DNA from: Calliopsis andreniformis
Taxonomy: Eukaryota > Arthropoda > Insecta > Hymenoptera > Andrenidae
Direction of reading: 5' to 3'
Length of the DNA stretch: 64,000 bases
Assembly (NCBI RefSeq): GCF_051401765.1
Contig: NW_027480530.1
Span: 1,509,728-1,573,727 of the forward strand
Below, piece after piece: positions 12,138 to 25,920 of the stretch. The notes beneath the pieces were generated by a model. It was not told the origin of the DNA and did no database searches. It worked only from the letters and a program-made list of their open reading frames with translations. The first letter of the stretch is position 1. Each line of letters begins with the position of its first letter. The position numbers were made by a program, and so were the translations under genes.

Positions 12138-13800
12138 AACTACTCCTGATACTGACGCTGCTCCTGACGCTGCACCTGACGCAGACACTGCTGCTGATAC
12201 TGCTACTGACGCTGCCCCTGACACTGCTCCTGACACTGTCACTGCTACTGACATAGGACCTGCTCCTGGCTCTGCTCCTGACACTGCTCCTGACACTGAC
12301 CCTTCTGCTGACACTGTTCCTGACACTGCTGCTCACACTGACACTGCTCCTGTCACTGTCACTGCTCCTGATACAGACACTGACACTGGTCCAGACACTG
12401 CTCCTGACACAGCTCGTGTCACTGACACTGCTCCTGGCACTGCTCCTGATACAGACACTGCTGGTGATCCTGACCATGTTCTTGACACTGCTCCTGACAC
12501 TGATCCTGACACTGACACTGACACCGACACAGCTCCAGACACTGACACTGCTCCTGTCACTGCTCCTGACACTGACATTGCTCCTGACACTGCTCCTGTC
12601 TCTGACACTGACCCTGACACTGCTCCTGACACAGCTCCTGACACTGACACTGCTCCTGACACTGCTCCTGGCACTGCTCCTGACACTGCTCCTGACACTG
12701 ACACTGACACTGACGCTGCACCTGACACTGCTCCTGTCACTGCTCCTGACACTGACACTGACACTGCTCCTGACACTGACACTGCTCCTGACACTGACAC
12801 TGCTCCAGACACGGCTCATGACACTGCTCCTGACACTGACACTGCTTTTGACACTGCTCCTGACACTGACACTGCTGCTGAACCTGACAATGCTCCTGAC
12901 ACTGCTCCTGACACAGCTCCTGAAACTGACACTGCCCCTCCCACTGTTCCTGACACTGCTGCACACACTGACACTGCTCCTGTCACTGTCACTGCTCCTG
13001 ACACTGACTCTGCTTCTGTCACTGCTCCTGACACTGACACTGCCACTGACACTGCCCCTGACCCTGCTCCTGACACTGCTCCTGGCACTGACACTGCCCC
13101 TGACACTGCTCCTGACGCTGCACCTGACACTGACACTTGTCCTGACACTGCTCCTGAATCTGACATTGGTCCTGACACTGCTCCTGACACTAACACTGCA
13201 CCTGACACTGCTCCTGGCACTTCTCCTGTCACTGACACTGCTCCTGACACTGCTCCTGACACAGACACTGCTGCTGATCCTGCCAATGCTCTTGGCAATG
13301 CTCCTGACACTGACAATGCACCTGACACTGCTCCTGACACTGCTCCTGACACTGACACTGCTCCTGTCACTGCTCCTGACACTGGCACTGCTGCTAAAGC
13401 TGAGAATGCCCCTGACTCTGCTCCTGACACTGAAACTGCTCCTGAAACTGCTCCTGACCCTGGCACTGCTCCTCAAACTGCTCCTGACACTGAGGCTGCT
13501 CCTGATACTGACACTAACACTGCTTCTGACACTGACACTGCTCCTGGCGCTGCCCCTGACACTGCTCCTGAGACAGGCACTGCTCCTGATACTGACACTG
13601 ACACTGCTCCTGCCACTGACACTGCTCCTGACACAGGCACTGCCCCTGGCTCTGATCCTAACACTGCTCCTGACACTCACACTGCTCCAGACACTGCTCC
13701 TGATACTGACACTGGCACTGCTACTGACCATGCTCCGGACACTGACACTGCTGCTGATCCTGACAATGCTCCTAACACTGCTCCAGTCACTGACACTGAC
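12138..13800. repeat. Partial higher-order unit between segment A and the 480-bp duplication
   Basis: Bases 12,138-~12,330 resemble ~10,270-10,460 (the ACATAGGACCTGC block). About 12,334-12,700 resembles 590-860 and 1,290-1,550. Bases ~12,737-13,466 match 25,175-25,904, 28,535-29,264 and 35,033-35,762. Bases ~13,473-13,800 match 22,173-22,500, 29,271-29,598 and 35,769-36,096. It is a mosaic of blocks found intact elsewhere in the window. Confidence 0.78.
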
Positions 13801-14280
13801 ACTGCACCTGACACTACTCCTGAAATAGTTGCTGTCAATGACACTGCTCCTGTCACTGCTCCTGACACTGACGGTGCTGCTGATCCTGAGAATGCTCCTG
13901 ACACTGCTCCTGACACTGGCACTGCTGCTGACACTGCTGCTGACACTGGCACTGCTGCTGTTCCTGAGAATGCCCCTGAATATGCTCCTCACACTGACAC
14001 TGCTCCTGATACTGCTCCTGACACTGACACTGCTCCTCACACTGCTCCTGACACTGACACTGCTCCTGATAATGACACTGACACTGCTACTGACACTGAC
14101 ACTGCTCCTGGCTCTGCTCCTGACACTGCACCTGAGAACGCTCCTGACTCTGACGCTGTACCTGACACTGCTCCTGTCACTGCTCCTGACACTGACACTG
14201 GCACTGCTCCTGACACTGACACTGCTCCTGACACTGACACCGCTCCTTGTACTGCTACAGACACTGACACTGCTCCTGTC
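13801..14280. repeat. 480-bp tandem duplication, copy 1
   Basis: Line-by-line reading shows no difference between this and 14,281-14,760. It starts at ACTGCACCTGACACTACTCC and contains GAAATAGTTGCTGTCAATG. The equivalent stretch is single-copy at 22,501-22,980 and in the other members of the family, so the duplication is private to this position and recent. Confidence 0.93.
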
Positions 14281-14760
14281 ACTGCACCTGACACTACTCC
14301 TGAAATAGTTGCTGTCAATGACACTGCTCCTGTCACTGCTCCTGACACTGACGGTGCTGCTGATCCTGAGAATGCTCCTGACACTGCTCCTGACACTGGC
14401 ACTGCTGCTGACACTGCTGCTGACACTGGCACTGCTGCTGTTCCTGAGAATGCCCCTGAATATGCTCCTCACACTGACACTGCTCCTGATACTGCTCCTG
14501 ACACTGACACTGCTCCTCACACTGCTCCTGACACTGACACTGCTCCTGATAATGACACTGACACTGCTACTGACACTGACACTGCTCCTGGCTCTGCTCC
14601 TGACACTGCACCTGAGAACGCTCCTGACTCTGACGCTGTACCTGACACTGCTCCTGTCACTGCTCCTGACACTGACACTGGCACTGCTCCTGACACTGAC
14701 ACTGCTCCTGACACTGACACCGCTCCTTGTACTGCTACAGACACTGACACTGCTCCTGTC
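14281..14760. repeat. 480-bp tandem duplication, copy 2
   Basis: This is identical by eye to 13,801-14,280. It continues directly into the normal downstream block (ACTGCTCCTGACATTGCTCC at 14,761), as in the single-copy version at 22,981. Confidence 0.93.
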
Positions 14761-17122
14761 ACTGCTCCTGACATTGCTCCTGACACTGACCCTGCTCCTG
14801 ACACTGCTCCTGAAACTGCTCCAGAAACTGACACTGCTCCTAACACTGCTCCTGACACTGACACTACCCCTGACACTGTTCCTAACATTGCAGCTGACAC
14901 TGACACTGCTCATGACACTGGCACTGGACCTGACACTGCTCCTGACACTGACACTGCTCCTGCCAGTGTTCCTGACACTGGTGCTCGCAAAGACACTGCT
15001 CCTGACACTGACACAGCTCCAGACACTGACACTGCTCCTGTCACTGCTCCTGGCACTGACACTGACCCCGACACTGCTCCTGTCTCTGCCACTGACCCTG
15101 ACACTGCTCCTGACACAGCTCCTGACACTGACACTGCTCCTGCCACTGCTCCTGGCACTGCTCCTGACTCTGACACTGCTCCTGACACTGCTCCTGATAC
15201 TGACACTGGCACTGCTACTGACCATGCTGCTGACACTGACACTGCAGCTGATCCTGACAATGCTCCTGGCACTGCTCCAGCCACTGACACAGACACTGCA
15301 CCTGACACTGCTCCTGAAATAGCTGCTGTCACTGACACTTCTCCTGTCACTGCTCCTGACACTGACGGCGCTGCTGATCCTGAGAATGCTCCTGACACTG
15401 CTCCTGACACTGACACTGCTCCTGACACTGCTTCTGACACTGGTACTGCTGCTGTTCCTGAGAATGCCCCTGAATCTGCTCCTCACACTGACACTGCTCC
15501 TGACACTGCTCCTGACACTGACACTGCTCCACACACTGCTCCTGACACTGACACTGCTCCTGACACTGGCACTGGACCTGACACTGCTCCTGACACTGAC
15601 ACTGCTCCTGCCTATGTTCCTGACACTGGTGGTCACAAAGACACTGCTCCTGACACTGACAGTGCTCCTGACACTGCTCCTCACACTGCTCCTGATACTG
15701 ACACTGGCACTGCTACTGTCCATGCTCCTGACACTGCTCCTGAGACTGCTCCAGACACTGACACTGCTCCTAACACTGCTCCTGACACTGACACTACCCC
15801 TGACACTGTTCCTAACATTGCAGCTGACACTGACACTGCTCCTGACACTGGCACTGGACCTGACACTGCTCCTGACACTGACACTGCTCCTGCCACTGTT
15901 CCTGACACAGGTGCTCACAAAGACACTGCTCCTGACACTGACACTGCTCCTGACACTGCTCCTGACACTGCACCTGACACTGCTCCTGACACAGACACTG
16001 CTCGTGATAATGGCACTGACACTGCTCCTGACACTGACACTGGTCCTGTCACTGACACTGCTCCTCACACTGCTCCTGACACTGACACTGCTCCTCACAC
16101 TGCTCCTGACACTGACACTGCACCTGAGAATGCTCCTGACACTGACGCTGCACCTGACACTGCTTCTGTCACTGCTCCTGACACTGACACTGACACTGCT
16201 CCTGACACTGACACTGCTCCTGACACTGAAACTGCTCCAGACACTGCTCATGACACTGCTCCTGACACTGACACTGCTCCTGACACTGCTCCTGACACTG
16301 ACACTGCTGCTGATCCTGACAATGCTCCTGACAATGCTCCTGACACAGCTCCTGAAGCTGAAACTGCACCTCCTACTGTTCCTTACACTGCTGCTCACAC
16401 TGACACTGCTCCTGTCACTGGCACTGCTCCTGATACACACAGTGACACTGCTCCAGACACTGCTCCTGACACTGACATTGCCCCTGATACCGCTCCTGAC
16501 ACACACACTGCTACTGACACTGCTCCTGACACTGACACTGCTCCTGACACTGCTCCTGGCACAGCTCGTGTCACTGACACTGCTCGTGGCACTGCTCCTG
16601 ATACAGACACTGCTGGTGATCCTGACAATGTTCCTGACACTGCTCCTGACACTGCTCCTGACACTGACACTGACACTGCTCCTGACACTGACACTGCTAC
16701 TGACACTGACACTGCTCCTGACACTGCTCCTGACACTGACACTGCTCCTGACACTGCTCCTGATACTGACACTGCTGCTGATCCTGACAATGCTCCTGAC
16801 ACTGCTCCTGACACAGCTCGTGTCACTGACACTGCTCCTGGCACTGCTCCTGATACAGACACTGCTGGTGATCCTGACCATGTTCCTGACACTGCTCCTG
16901 ACACTGCTCCTGACACTGACACTGACACTGACGCTGCACCTGACACTGCTCCTGTCACTGCTCCTGACACTGACACTGACACTGCTCCTGACACTGACAC
17001 TGCTCCTGACACTGACACTGCTCCAGACACGGCTCATGACACTGCTCCTGACACTGACACTGCTTTTGACACTGCTCCTGACACTGACACTGCTGCTGAA
17101 CCTGACAATGCTCCTGACACTG
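14281..17122. repeat. 2.8-kb higher-order segment, matching 22,501-25,342
   Basis: It aligns at a constant offset of 8,220 bp to 22,501-25,342. I noticed one difference: GATAATGGC at 16,006 versus GATACTGGC. At 17,123 the copy stops and the array switches to the block found at 2,357 onward, giving a junction between two families. Confidence 0.85.
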
Positions 17123-20100
17123 ACACTGCTCCTGCAACTGTTCCTGACACTGCTGCTCACAAAGACACTGCTCCTGACACTGACACTGCTCCTCACACTG
17201 CTCCTGATACTGACACTGGCACTGCTACTGGCCATGCTCCTGACACTGACACGGCTGCTGATCCTGACAATGCTCCTGACGCTGCTCCAGTCACTGACAC
17301 TGACACTGCACGTGACACTACTCCTGAAACAGCTGCTGTCACTGTCACTTCTCCTGTCACTGCTCCTGACACTGACGCTGCTGCCGATCCTGAGAATGCT
17401 CCTGACACTGCTCCTGACACTGACACAGCTCCTGAGAGTGCTCCTGACACTGGCACTGCTGCTGTTCCTGAGAATGCCCCTGAATCTGGTCCTCACACTG
17501 ACTCTGCTCCTGACAGTGCTCCTGGCACTGACACTGTCACTGCTCCTGACACTGACTCTGCTCCTGTCACTGCTCCTGACAGTGACACTGCCACTGACAC
17601 TGCCCCTGACCCTGCTGCTGACACTGCTCCTGGCACAGACACTGCCCCTGACACTGCTCCTGACGCTGCACCTGACACTGACACTTGTCCTGACACTGCT
17701 CCTGAAACTGACACTGGTCCTGACACTGCTCCTGACACTGACACTGCTCGTCACACTGCTCCTGACACTGACACTGCTCGTCACACTGCTCCTGACACTG
17801 ACACTGCTCGTCACGCTGCTCCTGACACTGACACTGCACCTGAGAATGCTCCCGACACTCACGCAGCACCTGACTCTGCTCCTGACACTGCACCTGACAC
17901 TGCTCCTGATACAGACACTGCTCCTGATACAGACACTGCTCCTGATACTGGCACTGACACTGCTCCGGACACTGACACTGGTCCTGTCACTGATACTGCT
18001 CCTCACACTGCTCCTGACACCGACACTTGTCCTGACACTGCTCCTGAATCTGACACTGGTCCTGACACTGCTCCTGACACTGGCACTGCTCCTCACACTG
18101 CTCCTGACACTGACACTGCACCTGAGAATGCTCCTGACACTGACGCTGCACCTGACACTGCTCCTGTCACTGCTCCTGACACTGACACTGACACTGCTCC
18201 TGACACTGACACTGCTCCTGACACTGACACTGCTCCAGACACTGCTGCTGACACTGATCCTGACACTGACACTGCTCCTGACACTGCTCCTGACACTGAC
18301 AGTGCTCCTGACACTGCTCCTGACACTGACACTGACACACCTCCTGGCACTGCTCCTCACACTGACACAGGTCCTGTCACTAACCCTGCTCCTCACACTG
18401 CTCCTGACACAGATCCTGACACTGACACTGCTCCTGGCACTGACAGTGCTCCTGACACTGCTGATGACAATGACACTGCTCGTGACACTGCTCGTGACAT
18501 TGCTGCACACACTGACACTGCTCATGTGACAGCTCGTGACACTGACCCTGCTCCTGACCCTGCTCCTGACACTGCTCCTGACACTGACGCTGCTCCTGAC
18601 ACTACTCCTGACACTGACAGTGCCCCTGACACAGCTCCTGACACTGACACTGACACACCTCCTGGCACTACACCTGACACTGACACAGGTCCTGTCACTG
18701 ACACTGCTCCTCACACTGCTCCTGACACAGATCCTGACACTGACACTGCTCCTGGCACTGACAGTGCTCCTGAAACTGCTGATGACAATGACACTGCTCG
18801 TGACGCTGCTCGTGACATTGCTGCACACACTGACACTGCTCCTCTGACAGCTCATGACACTGACACTGCTCCTGACACTGACACTGCTCCTCAAACTGCT
18901 TCTGATACTGACGCTGCTCCTGACGCTGCACCTGCCGCAGACACTGCTGCTGATACTGCTACTGACACAGCCCCTGACACTGCTCCTGCAACTGACACTG
19001 CTACTGACATAGGACCTGCTCCTGGCTCTGCTCCTGACACTGCTCCTGACACTGACCCTTCTGCTGACACTGTTCCTGACACTGCTCCAGGCACTGCTCC
19101 TGACACAGCTCCTGTCACTGACACTGCTCCTGACACTGCTCCTGACACTGCTCCTGACACTGCTCCAGTCACTGACTCTGATCCTGACACTGCTCCTGAC
19201 ACTAACACTGCACCTGACACTGCTCCTGGCACTTCTCCTGTCACTGACACTGCTCCTGACACTGCTCCTGACACAGGCACTGCTCCTCAAACTGCTCCTG
19301 ACACTGAGGCTGCTCCTGATACTGACACTAACACTGCTTCTGACACTGACACTGCTCCTGGCACTGCCCCTGCCACTGCTCCTGAGACAGGCACTGCTCC
19401 TGATGCTGACACTGACACTGCTCCTGACACTGACACTGCTCCTGACCCAGGCACTGCTCCTGGCTCTGCTCCTAACACTGCTCCTGACACTCACACTGCT
19501 CCTGTCCCTGCTCCTGACACTGACGGTGCTGCTGATCCTGAGAATGCTCCTGACACTGCTCCTGACACTGACACTGCTGGTGACACTGCTGCTGACACTG
19601 GCACTGCTGCTGTTCCTGAGAATGCCCCTGAATCTGCTCCTCGCACTGACACTGCTCCTGACGCTGCTCCTGGCGCAGGCACTGCTCCTGGCTCTGCTCC
19701 TGGCACTGACACTGCTCCTGATAATGACACAGACACTGCTGCTGACACTGACACTGCGCCTGGCTCTGCTCCTGACACTGCTCCTGACACAGCTCCTGAC
19801 TCTGACGCTGCTCCTGGCGCAGGCACTGCTCCTGGCTCTGCTCCTGGCACTGCTCCTGACGCTGCTCCTGACACTGCTCCTGATACTGACACTGGCACTG
19901 CCACTGACCGTGCTCCTGACACTGACACTGCTGGTGATCCTGACAATGCTCCTGACACAGCTCCAGTCACTGACACTGACACTGCACCTGACACTACTCC
20001 TGAAATAGCTGCTGTCACTGACACTTCTCCTGTCACTGCTCCTGACACTGACGGTGCTGCCAATCCTGAGAATGCTCCTGACACTGCTCCTGACACTGCT

Positions 20101-22189
20101 GCTGACACTGGCACTGCTGCTGTTCCTCAGAATGCCCCTGAATATGCTCCTCACACTGACACTGCTCCTGACACTGCTCCTGACACTGACACTGCTCCTC
20201 ACACTGCTCCTGACACTGACACTGCTCCTGATAATGACACTGACACTGCTACTGACACTGACACTGCTCCTGGCTCTGCTCCTGACACTGCACCTGAGAA
20301 TGCTCCTGACTCTGTCGCTGCACCTGACACTGCTCCTGTCACTGCTCCTGGCACTGACACTGGCACTGCTCCTGACACTGACACTGCTCCTGACACTGAC
20401 ACCGCTCCTTGTACTGCTACAGACACTGACACTGCTCCTGTCACTGCTCCTGACATTGCTCCTGACACTGACCCTGCTCCTGACACTGCTCCTGAAACTG
20501 CTCCAGAAACTGACACTGCTCCTAACACTGCTCCTGACACTGACACTACCCCTGACACTGTTCCTAACATTGCAGCTGACACTGACACTGCTCATGACAC
20601 TGGCACTGGACCTGACACTGCTCCTGACACTGACACTGCTCCTGCCAGTGTTCCTGACACTGGTGCTCGCAAAGACACTGCTCCTGACACTGACACAGCT
20701 CCAGACACTGACACTGCTCCGGTCACTGCTCCTGACACTGACACTGACCCCGACACTGCTCCTGTCTCTGCCACTGACCCTGACACTGCTCCTGACACAG
20801 CTCCTGACACTGACACTGCTCCTGCCACTGCTCCTGGCACTGCTCCTGACTCTGACACTGCTCCAGACACTGCTCCTGATACTGACACTGGCACTGCTAC
20901 TGACCATGCTGCTGACACTGACACTGCAGCTGATCCTGACAATGCTCCTGGCACTGCTCCAGCCACTGACACAGACACTGCACCTGACACTGCTCCTGAA
21001 ATAGCTGCTGTCACTGACACTTCTCCTGTCACTGCTCCTGACACTGACGGCGCTGCTGATCCTGAGAATGCGCCTGACACTGCTCCTGACACTGACACTG
21101 CTCCTGACACTGCTTCTGACATTGGTACTGCTGCTGTTCCTGAGAATGCCCCTGAATCTGCTCCTCACACTGACACTGCTCCTGACACTGCTCCTGACAC
21201 TGACACTGCTCCAGACACTGCTCCTGACACTGACACTGCTCCTGATAATGACACTGACACTGCTACTGGCACTGACACTGCTCCTGGCTCTGCTCCTGAC
21301 ACTGCACCTGAGAATGCTCCTGACTCTGACGCTGCACCTGACACTGCTCCTGTCACTGCTCCTGACACTGACACTGGCACTGCTCGTGACACTAACACTG
21401 CTCCTGACACTGACACTGCTCCAGACACTGCTCCTGACACTGCTCCTGACACTGACATTGCTCCTGACACTGCTCGTGACATTGCTGCACACACTGTCAC
21501 TGCTCCTGTGACAGCTCGTGACACTGACACTGCTCCTGACACTGACACTGCTCCTCAAACTGCTCCTGATACTGACGCTGCTCCTGACGCTGCACCTGAC
21601 GCAGACACTGCTGCTGATACTGCTACTGACGCTGCCCCTGACAGTGCTCCTGACACTGACACTGCTACTGACATAGGACCTGCTCCTGGCTCTGCTCCTG
21701 ACACTGCTCCTGACACTGACCCTTCTGCTGACACTGTTCCTGACACTGCTGCAGGCACTGCTCCTGACACAGCTCCTGACACTGACACTGCTTCTGACAC
21801 TGCTCCTGACACTGCTCCTGACACTGCTCCAGACACTGACTCTGATCCTGACACTGCTCCTGACACTAACACTGCACCTGACACTGCTCCTGGCACTTCT
21901 CCTGTCACTGACAGTGCTCCTGACACTGCTCCTGACACAGACACTGCTGCTGATCCTGACAATGCTCTTGGCAATGCTCCTGACACTGACACTGCACCTG
22001 ACACTGCTCCTGACACTGCTCCTGACACTGACACTGCTCCTGTCACTGCTCCTGACACTGGCACTGCTGCTAAACCTGAGAATGCCCCTGACTCTGCTCC
22101 TGACACTGAAACTGCTCCTGAAACAGCTCCTGTCACTGGCACTGCTCCTGATACACACAGTGACACTGCTCCAGACACTGCTCCTGACA
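17123..22189. repeat. Mosaic of segment-A blocks
   Basis: Bases 17,123-19,676 match 2,357-4,910 (offset 14,766). About 19,677-20,400 matches 7,521-8,244 (offset 12,156). Bases 20,401-22,189 match ~9,097-10,903 (offset 11,304, dropping to 11,286 after an 18-bp deletion near 21,085). The order follows segment A but skips its extra 2.61-kb unit and 852 bp around 8,250-9,100. At ~22,190 it switches into the GAGGCTGCT block of the next family. Confidence 0.82.
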
Positions 22190-22560
22190 CTGAGGCTGCT
22201 CCTGATACTGACACTAACACTGCTTCTGACACTGACACTGCTCCTGGCGCTGCCCCTGACACTGCTCCTGAGACAGGCACTGCTCCTGATACTGACACTG
22301 ACACTGCTCCTGCCACTGACACTGCTCCTGACACAGGCACTGCCCCTGGCTCTGATCCTAACACTGCTCCTGACACTCACACTGCTCCAGACACTGCTCC
22401 TGATACTGACACTGGCACTGCTACTGACCATGCTCCGGACACTGACACTGCTGCTGATCCTGACAATGCTCCTAACACTGCTCCAGTCACTGACACTGAC
22501 ACTGCACCTGACACTACTCCTGAAATAGTTGCTGTCAATGACACTGCTCCTGTCACTGCT
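22190..22560. repeat. Lead-in block of the 22-40 kb higher-order repeats
   Basis: This matches 13,490-13,860 (offset 8,700) and recurs at 29,281-29,658 and ~35,779-36,156. It is absent between the two 3,360-bp copies, where 25,921 joins directly to the following block. Confidence 0.75.
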
Positions 22561-25500
22561 CCTGACACTGACGGTGCTGCTGATCCTGAGAATGCTCCTG
22601 ACACTGCTCCTGACACTGGCACTGCTGCTGACACTGCTGCTGACACTGGCACTGCTGCTGTTCCTGAGAATGCCCCTGAATATGCTCCTCACACTGACAC
22701 TGCTCCTGATACTGCTCCTGACACTGACACTGCTCCTCACACTGCTCCTGACACTGACACTGCTCCTGATAATGACACTGACACTGCTACTGACACTGAC
22801 ACTGCTCCTGGCTCTGCTCCTGACACTGCACCTGAGAACGCTCCTGACTCTGACGCTGTACCTGACACTGCTCCTGTCACTGCTCCTGACACTGACACTG
22901 GCACTGCTCCTGACACTGACACTGCTCCTGACACTGACACCGCTCCTTGTACTGCTACAGACACTGACACTGCTCCTGTCACTGCTCCTGACATTGCTCC
23001 TGACACTGACCCTGCTCCTGACACTGCTCCTGAAACTGCTCCAGAAACTGACACTGCTCCTAACACTGCTCCTGACACTGACACTACCCCTGACACTGTT
23101 CCTAACATTGCAGCTGACACTGACACTGCTCATGACACTGGCACTGGACCTGACACTGCTCCTGACACTGACACTGCTCCTGCCAGTGTTCCTGACACTG
23201 GTGCTCGCAAAGACACTGCTCCTGACACTGACACAGCTCCAGACACTGACACTGCTCCTGTCACTGCTCCTGGCACTGACACTGACCCCGACACTGCTCC
23301 TGTCTCTGCCACTGACCCTGACACTGCTCCTGACACAGCTCCTGACACTGACACTGCTCCTGCCACTGCTCCTGGCACTGCTCCTGACTCTGACACTGCT
23401 CCTGACACTGCTCCTGATACTGACACTGGCACTGCTACTGACCATGCTGCTGACACTGACACTGCAGCTGATCCTGACAATGCTCCTGGCACTGCTCCAG
23501 CCACTGACACAGACACTGCACCTGACACTGCTCCTGAAATAGCTGCTGTCACTGACACTTCTCCTGTCACTGCTCCTGACACTGACGGCGCTGCTGATCC
23601 TGAGAATGCTCCTGACACTGCTCCTGACACTGACACTGCTCCTGACACTGCTTCTGACACTGGTACTGCTGCTGTTCCTGAGAATGCCCCTGAATCTGCT
23701 CCTCACACTGACACTGCTCCTGACACTGCTCCTGACACTGACACTGCTCCACACACTGCTCCTGACACTGACACTGCTCCTGACACTGGCACTGGACCTG
23801 ACACTGCTCCTGACACTGACACTGCTCCTGCCTATGTTCCTGACACTGGTGGTCACAAAGACACTGCTCCTGACACTGACAGTGCTCCTGACACTGCTCC
23901 TCACACTGCTCCTGATACTGACACTGGCACTGCTACTGTCCATGCTCCTGACACTGCTCCTGAGACTGCTCCAGACACTGACACTGCTCCTAACACTGCT
24001 CCTGACACTGACACTACCCCTGACACTGTTCCTAACATTGCAGCTGACACTGACACTGCTCCTGACACTGGCACTGGACCTGACACTGCTCCTGACACTG
24101 ACACTGCTCCTGCCACTGTTCCTGACACAGGTGCTCACAAAGACACTGCTCCTGACACTGACACTGCTCCTGACACTGCTCCTGACACTGCACCTGACAC
24201 TGCTCCTGACACAGACACTGCTCGTGATACTGGCACTGACACTGCTCCTGACACTGACACTGGTCCTGTCACTGACACTGCTCCTCACACTGCTCCTGAC
24301 ACTGACACTGCTCCTCACACTGCTCCTGACACTGACACTGCACCTGAGAATGCTCCTGACACTGACGCTGCACCTGACACTGCTTCTGTCACTGCTCCTG
24401 ACACTGACACTGACACTGCTCCTGACACTGACACTGCTCCTGACACTGAAACTGCTCCAGACACTGCTCATGACACTGCTCCTGACACTGACACTGCTCC
24501 TGACACTGCTCCTGACACTGACACTGCTGCTGATCCTGACAATGCTCCTGACAATGCTCCTGACACAGCTCCTGAAGCTGAAACTGCACCTCCTACTGTT
24601 CCTTACACTGCTGCTCACACTGACACTGCTCCTGTCACTGGCACTGCTCCTGATACACACAGTGACACTGCTCCAGACACTGCTCCTGACACTGACATTG
24701 CCCCTGATACCGCTCCTGACACACACACTGCTACTGACACTGCTCCTGACACTGACACTGCTCCTGACACTGCTCCTGGCACAGCTCGTGTCACTGACAC
24801 TGCTCGTGGCACTGCTCCTGATACAGACACTGCTGGTGATCCTGACAATGTTCCTGACACTGCTCCTGACACTGCTCCTGACACTGACACTGACACTGCT
24901 CCTGACACTGACACTGCTACTGACACTGACACTGCTCCTGACACTGCTCCTGACACTGACACTGCTCCTGACACTGCTCCTGATACTGACACTGCTGCTG
25001 ATCCTGACAATGCTCCTGACACTGCTCCTGACACAGCTCGTGTCACTGACACTGCTCCTGGCACTGCTCCTGATACAGACACTGCTGGTGATCCTGACCA
25101 TGTTCCTGACACTGCTCCTGACACTGCTCCTGACACTGACACTGACACTGACGCTGCACCTGACACTGCTCCTGTCACTGCTCCTGACACTGACACTGAC
25201 ACTGCTCCTGACACTGACACTGCTCCTGACACTGACACTGCTCCAGACACGGCTCATGACACTGCTCCTGACACTGACACTGCTTTTGACACTGCTCCTG
25301 ACACTGACACTGCTGCTGAACCTGACAATGCTCCTGACACTGCTCCTGACACAGCTCCTGAAACTGACACTGCCCCTCCCACTGTTCCTGACACTGCTGC
25401 ACACACTGACACTGCTCCTGTCACTGTCACTGCTCCTGACACTGACTCTGCTTCTGTCACTGCTCCTGACACTGACACTGCCACTGACACTGCCCCTGAC

Positions 25501-25920
25501 CCTGCTCCTGACACTGCTCCTGGCACTGACACTGCCCCTGACACTGCTCCTGACGCTGCACCTGACACTGACACTTGTCCTGACACTGCTCCTGAATCTG
25601 ACATTGGTCCTGACACTGCTCCTGACACTAACACTGCACCTGACACTGCTCCTGGCACTTCTCCTGTCACTGACACTGCTCCTGACACTGCTCCTGACAC
25701 AGACACTGCTGCTGATCCTGCCAATGCTCTTGGCAATGCTCCTGACACTGACAATGCACCTGACACTGCTCCTGACACTGCTCCTGACACTGACACTGCT
25801 CCTGTCACTGCTCCTGACACTGGCACTGCTGCTAAAACTGAGAATGCCCCTGACTCTGCTCCTGACACTGAAACTGCTCCTGAAACTGCTCCTGACCCTG
25901 GCACTGCTCCTCAAACTGCT
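22561..25920. repeat. 3,360-bp tandem higher-order repeat, copy 1
   Basis: It is followed immediately by a copy at 25,921-29,280. Both begin CCTGACACTGACGGTGCTGC. Small differences include TGGCACAGC near 24,777 against TGACACAGC near 28,137, and CTCCTGAC near 25,203 against CTTCTGAC near 28,563. Internal landmarks are GCTCGCAAAG, GGTCACAAAG and ACACGGCTCATG. Confidence 0.88.

Noticed and set aside
15386..18529. Leu/Thr-rich + strand frames (CTG-ACA-CTG-CTC), up to about 1,100 codons and resembling membrane proteins
   Set aside because: They are the second-frame reading of the same hexamers. They begin at incidental ATGs in GAATGCTCC and end at recurrent TAG or TGA words (GAAATAGCTG, CATGTGACAG), with no charged loops or family resemblance.
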